From the NCBI GenBank assembly GCA_003244145.1, contig QHBM01000072.1, positions 6,863 to 46,751 of the forward strand: a stretch of DNA of 39,889 nucleotides, given 5' to 3'. The position numbers and the translations under genes are program-made. Below, piece after piece: positions 26,296 through 35,196 of this stretch. How positions within the stretch are numbered: the stretch's first letter is position 1; each line of letters starts with the position of its first letter. Under the pieces are notes generated by a model. It was not told the DNA's origin and did no database searches. It worked only from the letters and a program-made list of their open reading frames with translations. Origin of the DNA: Chthoniobacterales bacterium. GTDB lineage: Bacteria; Verrucomicrobiota; Verrucomicrobiia; Chthoniobacterales; UBA10450.

Positions 26296-27026
26296 GTCTC
26301 GAAGAAAATTATCAGAATACCCACGGCGCAAAGCAGCACTCCCATCAGGACACTCTCGTATTTTTCCAGGAGGCCGAGTTTCATTTTGCTCAGGCCCGCA
26401 AGAGTGAGGGAAGTGAAGATGACCATTCCGGCGACTGTCGCTACCGAGAGCACGGCTGTCAGCACCGCAAATCCGGCCCAGCCGTAGCGAATGCCCGAAA
26501 CATAAAAAGGAACGAACCCTTCGCAGGGCGAGAAAGTGAGAAAGGCCAGCAGACTGAGAATGGCCGCGCGATCCGAGGTCGGGTGCGCCCGACACTCATG
26601 ATCGTGCTCATGCGCATGCTCGTGGGCATGCTCATTCTCGTGAACGTGATCACCGTCATGTGTATGCTCGTCGAGGTACAGGTGTTCATGTGGATAGTGA
26701 AAATGCACATGTCCCTTTCCGATCACCTGGCGGAAGAGATAATAAAGCCCAAAGAGAAGGAGCGCTCCTCCGGCGATGCGAGGAAACCAGATTCCGATCC
26801 GGTCACTGATGGCAGCACCGAACAAGGTGATCGCCAGGCCAAGCGCTGCCGTGACCAGAACATGCCCCGTGCCGGCGAGCGCAGTCACGGCGATTGTCTT
26901 GGAGGCGTTCCATCTTTGCACTCGCGCCGTCAAAACAAATGGCAGCCAGTGCGTCGGAATGGCCGCATGAAAAAACGCCACCCCAAAACCTGTGACGGCA
27001 ATGGTGGTGAGGACGGTTTGGTTCAT
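26292..27026 (-). CDS. His-rich multi-pass membrane protein, probable metal transporter
   Basis: A 244-residue inner-membrane protein with about six hydrophobic segments and a histidine-rich cytoplasmic or periplasmic loop (about 107-150). The loop contains runs like HVHENEHAHEHAHEHDHE and the start HVHFHYPHEH. The first helix carries HAAIPTHWLP; the later AFLTFSPCEGFVPFY has a Cys-Glu pair. The layout suits the UreH/RcnA/NiCoT-like group that moves nickel, cobalt or zinc, though no single family motif decides between them. Metal transport is inferred from the His loop and topology. The stop overlaps the start of bcp by ATGA. The tRNA-Pro gene lies upstream. Confidence 0.8.
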   Translation of the reverse strand: MNQTVLTTIAVTGFGVAFFHAAIPTHWLPFVLTARVQRWNASKTIAVTALAGTGHVLVTAALGLAITLFGAAISDRIGIWFPRIAGGALLLFGLYYLFRQVIGKGHVHFHYPHEHLYLDEHTHDGDHVHENEHAHEHAHEHDHECRAHPTSDRAAILSLLAFLTFSPCEGFVPFYVSGIRYGWAGFAVLTAVLSVATVAGMVIFTSLTLAGLSKMKLGLLEKYESVLMGVLLCAVGILIIFFET

Positions 27027-27096
27027 GAAAGCAATCGAGGATTACGCCGGCTGTGAATGAAAACTGACAATACCGGCGCGGGATGGCGAGGAATTA

Positions 27097-27170
27097 TCGG
27101 GCTGACAGGATTCGAACCTGCGACCTTTCGCACCCGAGGCGAACGCTCTACCAAGCTGAGCCACAGCCCG
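27097..27170 (-). tRNA. tRNA-Pro (anticodon CGG)
   Basis: On the minus strand a complete cloverleaf can be drawn: acceptor stem CGGGCTG/CAGCCCG with 7 pairs and discriminator A, a D arm with AGCTTGGTAGA, an anticodon stem TTCGC/GCGAA around the 7-nt loop CTCGGGT, and a T arm with GGTTCGAATCC. The anticodon positions 34-36 are CGG, which reads CCG for proline. The CCA end is not encoded. The gene stands alone between the metal-transporter gene and the flippase gene. Confidence 0.95.
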
Positions 27171-27352
27171 CACTGCGCGCCGCGTGAAAAATTTCAGGCG
27201 GCGCAAAACCTATCTCGCTTATGTCGGCAGCGCTGGCAAGCTGAATGCCGCCTTTTCGTCCACGGTGATCGGTCGCACTCTGGTTCAAAGCTGGCGCGAT
27301 TGGCATCCGCGACGCTACCTTCCTCAGTCGTGCAGCGCTCTTACGCCAGGAA

Positions 27353-28672
27353 ATGAGCCTCTTCGGCCCGATCTCACGACCGCTCTTGAATGAGAAGACG
27401 GCGCCGGTGATCCGCCGCGCGCTCCAACGCGCCCGCATCGTGGGGAACTTCGCCGTCGTCCAGGTGGTGGTCCAGCTCGTCGGTTTTGCCAGCGGCATTC
27501 TCGTCATCCGCCGTCTCGAGCAAAACGAATACGCCTATTTCACGATAGCCAACACGATGCAGGGGACAATCAACGTGCTGGCCGACATGGGCATCAGTAT
27601 CGGGCTGATGTCGATCGGCGGCCGCGTCTGGCAAGACCGTTATCGCTTCGGCCAGCTCATCACGACCGCGAATAATTTCCGGCGCAGGCTCGGCGCGATC
27701 GCGGTTATTGTGGTCGTGCCCATCCTTTATTGGATGCTCACGCGCAACGGCGCATCCCCACTTTATGCAAGCGCCCTTATCGGCGCCATTCTGGCCGGGT
27801 TGCTCGCGCAATTCTCTCTCGGAGTTCTGGGCGTAGTGCCCCGATTGCGCTCCGACGTTTCGCAGATCCAAAAGATCGACTTCACGGGAGCTGTCGTGAG
27901 GTTTGTTGCCCTCGTCGGCTGCGCTCTCGTTTTTCTGAATGCCAGCCTGGCCGTCTTCGTAGGCTCGATCGTGTTTCTGTTTCAATACTGGATGCTGCGA
28001 AATTATGCGGCCCGGGTCATCGACTTGAACGCGCCGGAGAGCGCGGAGGACCGCTCAGCCATGATCGGCTTCGTGAAAAACCAGGCGCCGAACGCCATCT
28101 TTTTCTGCCTGCAAGGCCAGGTCACAATCTTTCTGATCAGTTTTTTTGGAACCCGCGCCACCGCCGTGGCCGAGGTCGGCGCTTTGGGTCGTCTGGCGGT
28201 GATCTTTACGGTCCTGGGCCAATTGCTCATCAACCTCTTCGTTCCGGCTTTCGCCCGCTGCCAAAATCCGGCGAGACTGCGTTTTCTCTACTTTGCGATT
28301 GTCGCCGGAGTCGCTGCCTTTTGCGCGGCCGTGATCGCCGCGGCGGCTTTTTTTCCGAACCAATTCCTCTTCGTCCTAGGCGGCAGGTATGCGCATTTGC
28401 AGCGGGAACTTCTCCTCATGGTCGCGGGCACGGTCATGATGATGCTGGCCGGGACGCTTTGGGTCCTGAACGCATCCAAAGCCTGGATCAAAGGATCGTG
28501 GATTTACATTCCTCTCACGATCGCCACCCAGATCGCGCTGATCCCCTGGACGGACTTCTCGAACGTGAGCCAGGTTCTGGTCTTCAACCTGATCTCGACC
28601 GTGCCGAGTCTCCTCCAAAACATTGTCCTGAGTTATCGCGGATTCCGCGGCTTTCAGCCGGCGTCGGAGTAG
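27353..28672 (+). CDS. Polysaccharide-flippase-like (Wzx/MATE fold) membrane protein
   Basis: A 439-residue multi-pass protein with about twelve hydrophobic segments. The N-terminal half starts with a basic, amphipathic region, and the first helix is followed by RRLEQNEYAYFTIANTMQG, a typical stretch of Wzx-type oligosaccharide flippases. It probably moves a lipid-linked glycan or another amphiphile across the inner membrane. No glycosyltransferases are around it, so the substrate is unknown. It lies upstream of the NRPS genes with 133 bp between the stop and the first likely NRPS start. A role as exporter for the peptide product is a possible but unproven alternative. Confidence 0.82.
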   Translation: MSLFGPISRPLLNEKTAPVIRRALQRARIVGNFAVVQVVVQLVGFASGILVIRRLEQNEYAYFTIANTMQGTINVLADMGISIGLMSIGGRVWQDRYRFGQLITTANNFRRRLGAIAVIVVVPILYWMLTRNGASPLYASALIGAILAGLLAQFSLGVLGVVPRLRSDVSQIQKIDFTGAVVRFVALVGCALVFLNASLAVFVGSIVFLFQYWMLRNYAARVIDLNAPESAEDRSAMIGFVKNQAPNAIFFCLQGQVTIFLISFFGTRATAVAEVGALGRLAVIFTVLGQLLINLFVPAFARCQNPARLRFLYFAIVAGVAAFCAAVIAAAAFFPNQFLFVLGGRYAHLQRELLLMVAGTVMMMLAGTLWVLNASKAWIKGSWIYIPLTIATQIALIPWTDFSNVSQVLVFNLISTVPSLLQNIVLSYRGFRGFQPASE

Positions 28673-28805
28673 CAACGGTGCGGGGCTCGAATCCGCGGCA
28701 CAGATGTCGCTATTCCAGTGCCGAGTTCCACTGCCACCGACGGCGCTAATACTGCTTTCTATGCCTTGGCGGGAAGTTGTAACTTTACGAACCGAAGAAA
28801 TCGCG

Positions 28806-30659
28806 ATGCTGATCGATAAAAAACAAACAAAGCTGTTGCCGGATCTCATTGCCGACCAGGCGAGACAGAATCCAGATGGAATCGCGCTGGTCGCGGCTTC
28901 CGAACGCCTGACGTACGGCGAGCTGGAGTTCCGCGCGACGCGGCTGGCCAATCACCTTCTGTCGCTCGGAGCAGGTCCTGAAGTTCTCATCGGGCTTGGC
29001 CTCGAACGCTCGCCCGAATTTGTTGTGGCCGCGCTCGCCATCATGAAATCTGGAGCCGCTTATCTTCCGATGGACCTCGCGCATCCGACGGAACGATTGC
29101 ACTTCATTATGAAGGACGCGGGCGTCCGCTTCCTTATCACCCAGGAGAAATTCGCAGACCGCTTCAAAGATTCCGGCGTCAGGACAGTCGTTCTTGATGG
29201 GGAGATAGCAGGAATCGAACAGCGACCAGTTCAGTCGCACTATGGAGATATCGATAGTCTGGCCTACGTGATTTACACTTCAGGTTCTACCGGGCAGCCA
29301 AAGGGCGTCGAGGTCACGCATCGAAATTTGGCTAACCTTATTTCCTGGCACGTGAAGGCATTTGGCGTGGACTCCTCGACGCGCGCGACCTTCCAGGCTG
29401 GTGTCGGCTTCGATGCGGCCGTATGGGAAATCTGGCCGTACCTGGCTACCGGCGCCTCGGTTTATTTGCCCGATGAGTCCACTCGCTTGTCGGCCGACGC
29501 GCTGCGCGACTGGCTAATTAGTCATGAAATCACGATCAGCTTTGTTCCGACCGCGATAGCGGAACAAATGATCGCCCGGCCCTGGCCCGGGGACAGCGCG
29601 CTGCGTTTTCTCCTGACGGGCGCGGACACTCTTCATCGTTACCCGTTGCCCGCTCTTCCGTTTTCCTTCGTCAATAATTACGGCCCGACCGAGTGCACCG
29701 TGGTGGCGACTTCCGGGACCATCCGCGCCGAAAACTTCGGAGATGGAGTGCCATCAATCGGACAGCCGATCGACAACGTTCGCATTCACATTCTCGACGA
29801 ACAACAGTGCGAAGTTCCACGAGGGGCGACGGGAGAGATTTACATCGGCGGGGCCGGAGTAGCGCGCGGTTATCGGAATCGCCCGGACCTCACCGCGGAA
29901 AGGTTTGTTCCAGATCCCTTCGGCGAGGAAGGTGGCCGCCTGTATCGGACCGGCGATCTCGGACGGTTTCTTGCGAATGGCGAGATCGCCTTTCTGGGAC
30001 GAAGGGACGACCAGATCAAAATCCGCGGTTATCGCATCGAGCTCAATGAGATCAATGCAGTTCTCCGCGAACATCCTGCCGTCCAGGCAAGTGTCGTAAT
30101 CGCACGGGAAGATTCTCCGGGAGACAAGCGACTCGTTGCTTACTTGATTGCCCGCGCTCATTCTCAGCGCGATGAGCAAAGTGTGCGTGAATCAATTCGT
30201 CGCCGCCTTCCAGATTACATGGAACCGACTACGTTCGTTTGGATGGAGTCGTTGCCGCTAACTCCAAATGGAAAAGTAGATCGGGCGCGTTTGCCGATTC
30301 CAAAAATGGAAGAGGGCGACCGGGAACGAGCTTTCATCGCTCCGCGGACGGAGATCGAGGAAACGCTCGCCGGAATTATCACCGAGGTTCTCAAAGTGCC
30401 GCGGGTCAGCGTGGACGACGATTTCTTTCACCTCGGCGCTCACTCACTGCTCGGCGCACAAATCATCGCCCGCGTCCGGAGCACGTTTGGAACGGAACTC
30501 AGATTGCTCGACGTTTTCGATGCTCCGACCGTGGCCGAGCTTTCCGTCAGGATCGAGCAGGCACTGGCCACTCAGCTTAACGCCATGACCGAAGCGGAAG
30601 TGGAAGCAGCGCTCGCCGCCTTCGACGAGCCGTTGGCTGCGAATACGAACAGCCGGTAA
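28806..30659 (+). CDS. NRPS adenylation-thiolation didomain, predicted Leu
   Basis: A 617-residue A-T protein without a condensation domain. The A domain (about 10-515) shows A3 YTSGSTGQPKG, A5 NNYGPTECT, A7 YRTGDLG, A8 RDDQIKIRGYRIE and A10 PNGKVDR. Reading the ten specificity positions by eye against GrsA gives DAWFLGNVVK, a published code for leucine. The T domain carries the phosphopantetheine Ser547 in LGAHSLLGAQ. It is either the loading module of the line or a separate carrier for tailoring. The P450 gene starts inside its stop codon (TAATG). The start is not certain: ATG 28761 and ATG 28704 also lie in frame. No clear promoter or strong ribosome site is visible in the upstream 133 bp. 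Confidence 0.9.
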   Translation: MLIDKKQTKLLPDLIADQARQNPDGIALVAASERLTYGELEFRATRLANHLLSLGAGPEVLIGLGLERSPEFVVAALAIMKSGAAYLPMDLAHPTERLHFIMKDAGVRFLITQEKFADRFKDSGVRTVVLDGEIAGIEQRPVQSHYGDIDSLAYVIYTSGSTGQPKGVEVTHRNLANLISWHVKAFGVDSSTRATFQAGVGFDAAVWEIWPYLATGASVYLPDESTRLSADALRDWLISHEITISFVPTAIAEQMIARPWPGDSALRFLLTGADTLHRYPLPALPFSFVNNYGPTECTVVATSGTIRAENFGDGVPSIGQPIDNVRIHILDEQQCEVPRGATGEIYIGGAGVARGYRNRPDLTAERFVPDPFGEEGGRLYRTGDLGRFLANGEIAFLGRRDDQIKIRGYRIELNEINAVLREHPAVQASVVIAREDSPGDKRLVAYLIARAHSQRDEQSVRESIRRRLPDYMEPTTFVWMESLPLTPNGKVDRARLPIPKMEEGDRERAFIAPRTEIEETLAGIITEVLKVPRVSVDDDFFHLGAHSLLGAQIIARVRSTFGTELRLLDVFDAPTVAELSVRIEQALATQLNAMTEAEVEAALAAFDEPLAANTNSR

Positions 30660-31888
30660 TGGCAGCGTCCGACTCCAGTCTAAGCCTCGTTCGGCTGCTT
30701 GAACCGGAGGTCCTGGCGAACCCTTATCCGCTCTACCATAAATTGCGTTCGGAAGATCCGGTGCATTGGGACCGGTTTCTCCACACCTGGGTCGTGACTC
30801 GTTACCCAGATGTCCTGAATGTCCTGCATTCTTTCTCCGCCGATCGCACGCCGACCCCGGAACAGTTGACGGCGATGGGCCTCTCGGGCCTCAACGCAAT
30901 CGCCCAGGTCATGGTGAAACAGATGCTGTTCATGGACGCGCCGGCTCACACTCGGTTGCGCGGCTTGGCTTCAGTAGCTTTCACGCCGCAACGGGTGCGG
31001 GTTTTGCGAGGGCACATCCAGGAAATCGCCGACAATCTCCTCGATCGGGTCCAGGCCCGCGGCGAGATGGATGTCATCGCGGATTTCGCGGCGCCCATGC
31101 CCGCGATTGTAACTGCCGAAATGCTCGGAGTTCCCACCGAAGATCACGTGAATTTGAAAAAATGGTCGGCCGATTTCGCGGAGATGCTGGGAAATTTTCA
31201 GCATAATCCCGACCGCATTCCGGCCGTGCTCGAAAGCACCAACAATCTGACCGACTACTTCCAGGCGGCGATTAGCAAAGCGCGCGAATATCCTCGGGAA
31301 GGATTGATTCACTCTTTCATGACGGCGGAGATCGATGGCGATCGGCTTACCGACGAAGAGATTGTCGCCAACTGCATTGTGACCATGGTCGGCGGGCAGG
31401 AAACGACTACGAATCTGATCGGCAACGGCCTGCTCACTCTGATGCGCAATTCCGAGCAGCTCGCTCAATTGCGAGATGATCCGAGTGTGATTTCTTCGGC
31501 GGTGGAGGAGCTTCTTAGATATGAAAGTCCCAGTCAGCACACTGGGCGAATCGCCCGGGAGGACGTGCAAATCGGCGACAAACAAATTCGCAAAGGACAG
31601 GCGGTGATGGCGATCATGGCCGCCGCGAACCGCGATCCCGGGCGCTTTCCCGATCCAGATCGGCTCATCCTTCAGCGTTCCGACAACAAGCACCTGGCCT
31701 TTGGATGGTCGAGTCACTTTTGTTTCGGTGCACCGCTTGCGCGAATGGAAGGACAAATTGCATTTGAAACGATTTTGCGGCGTCTGCCGCACTTGGAAGT
31801 TGCGCCGGGTCCGCTTACTTGGCGTAACAACTCGGGCTTGCGCGGATTGACAGCATTGCCGGTAACTTTCGAACCCACGCGGAACTGA
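30659..31888 (+). CDS. Cytochrome P450
   Basis: A 409-residue bacterial class I P450. The I-helix oxygen-binding segment is VGGQETTTN (Gly245-Gly246 to Thr249/Thr250), the K-helix ExxR is EELLRYESP, and the haem ligand Cys355 sits in FGWSSHFCFGAPLAR. The usual FxxGxHxCxG becomes F348-G-W-S351-S-H353-F-C355-F-G: the second Gly is a Ser. Electron partners (ferredoxin, reductase) are not in the window. Its position between an A-T didomain and the next NRPS module suggests oxidation of the amino acid while it is bound to the carrier, as NovI does on NovH-bound tyrosine, here probably leucine. Both gene ends overlap the neighbouring NRPS genes. Confidence 0.93.
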   Translation: MAASDSSLSLVRLLEPEVLANPYPLYHKLRSEDPVHWDRFLHTWVVTRYPDVLNVLHSFSADRTPTPEQLTAMGLSGLNAIAQVMVKQMLFMDAPAHTRLRGLASVAFTPQRVRVLRGHIQEIADNLLDRVQARGEMDVIADFAAPMPAIVTAEMLGVPTEDHVNLKKWSADFAEMLGNFQHNPDRIPAVLESTNNLTDYFQAAISKAREYPREGLIHSFMTAEIDGDRLTDEEIVANCIVTMVGGQETTTNLIGNGLLTLMRNSEQLAQLRDDPSVISSAVEELLRYESPSQHTGRIAREDVQIGDKQIRKGQAVMAIMAAANRDPGRFPDPDRLILQRSDNKHLAFGWSSHFCFGAPLARMEGQIAFETILRRLPHLEVAPGPLTWRNNSGLRGLTALPVTFEPTRN

Positions 31889-34800
31889 TGCAATCTGACG
31901 TAAGAGCGACGGATCGGCGGGCGCTTTTGAAGGAATATCTTCGCAAAGGACTGGTGCGCTGCGACGCAAAGGCCGCTGCCATCCCGCGGCGAAAGGGATC
32001 AGGTCCCGCCCCGCTGTCGTATGGGCAGGAGCAAGTCTGGCTGCACTCACAACTGGCGGGAAAGACTTTGATCTACAACGAGGCCGCGACCATTCATCGC
32101 CACGGCGCGCTGGATATCGTGGCCTTGGAACGCAGTTTTGCGGAAATCGTGCGTCGCCACGAGATGTGGCGGACAACCTTCGAGTGGGAGGGCGATCGTC
32201 TGGTCCAGATTGTCCGGCCGCCTCCAGCAAGCATCCGGATTCCCTGCGATGACCTGCGTGCGCTTCCGCGGGTGGAGGCGGAGCGGGAGGCAATTCGGCT
32301 GGCGACGGAAGACAGGCATCAGCCATTCGATCTCGCGCAAGGCCCGATGTATCGGCCGCGGCTCGTTCGCTTATGCGACGATGAACATCGTTTGTTCTTG
32401 ACTCTGCATCATATCATTTTCGACGGGGTTTCCCTTTATCGCGTCTTTCTGCCTGAGTTGCAGACTTTGTATGAGGCGTTTTCGCGCAACGAATCCGCCG
32501 CTCTAAGAGAGTTACCGATTCAATATGCCGATTACGCGGAATGGCAGCGGGGAACGGTCGAGCGCGCGCTGCCGAAGGAGATCCCTTACTGGAAGGCTCT
32601 TTTGGAGGACGTTCCAGTGCTCGATCTCATGAAAGGGCACCCGCGTCCCGCGGTTCAGACTTACACCGGCGAGATGGAGAAGCTGCAAATCTCGACTGAA
32701 GTCACCGCGGCGTTGAAGGCCCTGAGTCAGGAACAAGGGGTAACGCTCTTCATGACGATAGTCGCCGCCTTCAAGGTGCTCTTGCACGGTTACACCGGCG
32801 AAGAGGACATTGTGGTCGGCAGTGCGACCTGCGGCCGGAGCCATACAGAACTGGAAGGTCTTCTCGGGTTCTTTTTGAACACCGTTGTGATCCGATCCCG
32901 GTTTTCACGGGAGATGCCATTCACGGATTTGTTAGCGAAGGTAAAGGGGGCCACCTTGGAGTCACTAGCTCACGGCGCGGTTCCGTTCGAGCTGCTCGTG
33001 AATAGAATCGTACGAGTCCGCGACGCGAGCCGTCCACCGTTGTTTCAGGTGTTGATCTCCGTGGAACCTCCGCTCCCTCCGTTGAAGGAGGGCTGGGGCT
33101 TTTCGCAAATGGATGTCGAACCGGGCACCGCCAAGTTCGATCTCTATCTGGAGTTAGACGATCGCCCGGACGGTCTGATTGGCCGCTTCACTTACAACAC
33201 GGCTTTATTTGACCGGCAAACCATCCAGCTCTTGAAAGCGCGCTGGTTGAAGCTGCTCGATCGGATCGCCGTTTCGGCCACAGAACGGGTTTGTGATTTG
33301 ACCGCGGAGGTTTTCGAGCTCTCAAAAGGCCCGAGTGCGGAGGAGCGGCATCGCCTCCTGGTCGAATGGAACGAGACGCGCACGCTGTTTCCCGAGGAGC
33401 CAGTCCACGTTCTCATCGCCGCCCAGGCGCGCCTCACGCCCGGCGCGGTCGCACTCGTAGATGGCAATCGTCAGTTCACCTATGCCGAGCTCAATACCGC
33501 CGCCGACCGGTTAGCCGGCCATTTGCAGTCTCTCGGGGCCGCCACGGGCGAGATTATCGGGGTCTGTGTCGAGCGCTCGCTCGAGATGGTCGTCGCCGTC
33601 CTGGCGATCCTAAAAACCGGCGCCGCCTACGTTCCGCTGGATCCCGCTTTTCCCGCGGACCGTCTGGCGCTGATGGTTGAGGACACAGCGATGCCGCTCC
33701 TGATCACGCAGAAGCGAATGCTGTCGTCGCTGCCGGCATATGGGGGCAAAGTCGTGTGCGTCGATGACCTCGCGCTCAACGCGGCGCCCGCGAGATGGCG
33801 CCCGGTCCAAAGCTCGCTGGACGATCGCGCTTACGTGATCTTTACCTCCGGTTCCACTGGCCGGCCAAAAGGCGTCGAGATCACCCATCGCAACCTCACG
33901 AATTTCCTCTGCTCAATGCAGCGCACACCAGGCTTGCGGCGCGACGATGTGCTCCTCGCCGTCACCACGCTTTCCTTCGACATCGCCGGGTTGGAGCTTT
34001 TCCTGCCTTTGGTTACCGGGGCGCGCGTGGTTCTGGCCAGCCGCGAAACCGCGCAGGACGGGCAGGCGCTCGCCGACGAAATCGAGTGCCACGGCATCAC
34101 CATCATGCAGGCCACGCCGGTGACGTGGCGACTGCTTCTCGATGCGCCCTGGCACGGCAATCACCGGCTAAAAGCGCTGATCGGCGGCGAGCCTTGTCCT
34201 CTCGATTTAGCGGAGCGGCTCCTGGCGAAATGCGGCGAGCTCTGGAATCTGTACGGTCCCACCGAAACAACCATTTGGTCGACTGTGGAGAAGCTATCGC
34301 CGGGCGCCGCGCGCGTCACGATTGGCCGGCCAATCGCGAATACCGAAGTCTATATTGTCGATGACCGCCTCGATCCTGTCCCAATCGGCGAGGAGGGAGA
34401 ACTGCTCCTCGGCGGAGCCGGCGTGGCGCGCGGCTATCTAAATCGGCCGGAACTGACCGCGGAGAAATTCATCCCCCATCCCTTCAAGCCTGGCACCGGG
34501 GCGCGGCTTTACCGCACGGGAGACCTCGCGCGCTACTTGTCGGATGGCCGCATCGAGTGCCTGGGGCGCATCGATCGGCAGGTCAAGCTGCGCGGGTTTC
34601 GGTTGGAGCCCGGCGAGATCGAGTCCATCCTGCGCGAGCACCCGGCCATCCGCGAAGCGGTGGTCATCCTCCGGGACAGCGGCGTGGCGGAGGCGCGGCT
34701 GCTCGCCTACGTGGTGCCGGCGGCGAACCTCCCCGCCGATCAAGAGTTGCGCGCCCTTCTCCGGAGGAAATTGCCGGATTACATGGTGCCAGTGGCCTTC

Positions 34801-35196
34801 GTCCCGCTGACGCGCGTGCCGCTTACCGCCAACGGCAAGGTGGATCACCGCGCGCTGCCGGATCCCGATCCCAGCCGCTTGGCGCGGCAGAGCGGATTCG
34901 TCGCGCCTCGGAATGATCTCGAAAGGAAGATCGCGGAAGCTTGGAGCCAGGTGTTAAAGCTCGAACGCGTGGGCATTCACGATAATTTTTTCGAGATCGG
35001 CGGCCACTCGCTCGCGGCCATGCAAGCGCTGGCCCGTCTTCGCCACTCCTGGCCGACGGAGTTGAATCTCCGCCATTTTTTCGAGCATCCCACCATCGCC
35101 GGACTCGTGGCCACGATTCCTTCGGCGGAAATTCCGGCGCGGAACGGTGAAGGCGCATTGGTGGCCGCCGAAGCCCGCGAGGAGGGGGTGCTGTGA
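31888..35196 (+). CDS. NRPS module C-A-T, predicted Gly
   Basis: A 1102-residue module. A short charged N-terminal helix (about 8-20) may dock on the previous protein. The C domain (about 42-480) has SYGQEQVWL, RRHEMWRTTF and the catalytic HHIIFDG (His174, His175, Asp179). The A domain (about 510-1000) has FTSGSTGRPKG, LYGPTETT, YRTGDLARY and NGKVD. Its specificity code reads DILQIGLIWK, one change from the glycine code DILQLGLIWK. The T domain has Ser1041 in IGGHSLAAM. It should condense the residue from the first module with glycine. No epimerase, methyltransferase or thioesterase domain is present. ATG 31888 overlaps the P450 stop (TGATG); the stop overlaps the next start (GTGA). Confidence 0.93.
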   Translation: MQSDVRATDRRALLKEYLRKGLVRCDAKAAAIPRRKGSGPAPLSYGQEQVWLHSQLAGKTLIYNEAATIHRHGALDIVALERSFAEIVRRHEMWRTTFEWEGDRLVQIVRPPPASIRIPCDDLRALPRVEAEREAIRLATEDRHQPFDLAQGPMYRPRLVRLCDDEHRLFLTLHHIIFDGVSLYRVFLPELQTLYEAFSRNESAALRELPIQYADYAEWQRGTVERALPKEIPYWKALLEDVPVLDLMKGHPRPAVQTYTGEMEKLQISTEVTAALKALSQEQGVTLFMTIVAAFKVLLHGYTGEEDIVVGSATCGRSHTELEGLLGFFLNTVVIRSRFSREMPFTDLLAKVKGATLESLAHGAVPFELLVNRIVRVRDASRPPLFQVLISVEPPLPPLKEGWGFSQMDVEPGTAKFDLYLELDDRPDGLIGRFTYNTALFDRQTIQLLKARWLKLLDRIAVSATERVCDLTAEVFELSKGPSAEERHRLLVEWNETRTLFPEEPVHVLIAAQARLTPGAVALVDGNRQFTYAELNTAADRLAGHLQSLGAATGEIIGVCVERSLEMVVAVLAILKTGAAYVPLDPAFPADRLALMVEDTAMPLLITQKRMLSSLPAYGGKVVCVDDLALNAAPARWRPVQSSLDDRAYVIFTSGSTGRPKGVEITHRNLTNFLCSMQRTPGLRRDDVLLAVTTLSFDIAGLELFLPLVTGARVVLASRETAQDGQALADEIECHGITIMQATPVTWRLLLDAPWHGNHRLKALIGGEPCPLDLAERLLAKCGELWNLYGPTETTIWSTVEKLSPGAARVTIGRPIANTEVYIVDDRLDPVPIGEEGELLLGGAGVARGYLNRPELTAEKFIPHPFKPGTGARLYRTGDLARYLSDGRIECLGRIDRQVKLRGFRLEPGEIESILREHPAIREAVVILRDSGVAEARLLAYVVPAANLPADQELRALLRRKLPDYMVPVAFVPLTRVPLTANGKVDHRALPDPDPSRLARQSGFVAPRNDLERKIAEAWSQVLKLERVGIHDNFFEIGGHSLAAMQALARLRHSWPTELNLRHFFEHPTIAGLVATIPSAEIPARNGEGALVAAEAREEGVL

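Noticed and set aside
26296-26595. Extended N-terminus of the BCP peroxiredoxin
   Set aside because: The extension lies fully inside the overlapping membrane protein gene, and the ATG at 26295 gives the normal BCP length.
27353-28672. Flippase-like protein as dedicated exporter of the NRPS/PKS product
   Set aside because: The family normally flips lipid-linked glycans, and a 133-bp gap separates it from the cluster; no sequence evidence ties it to the peptide.
30971-32326. 451-codon open frame on the minus strand opposite the P450 and the condensation domain
   Set aside because: It spans two verified genes on the other strand, has no motif and starts with an Ala/Pro/Arg-rich leader typical of antisense GC-rich frames.
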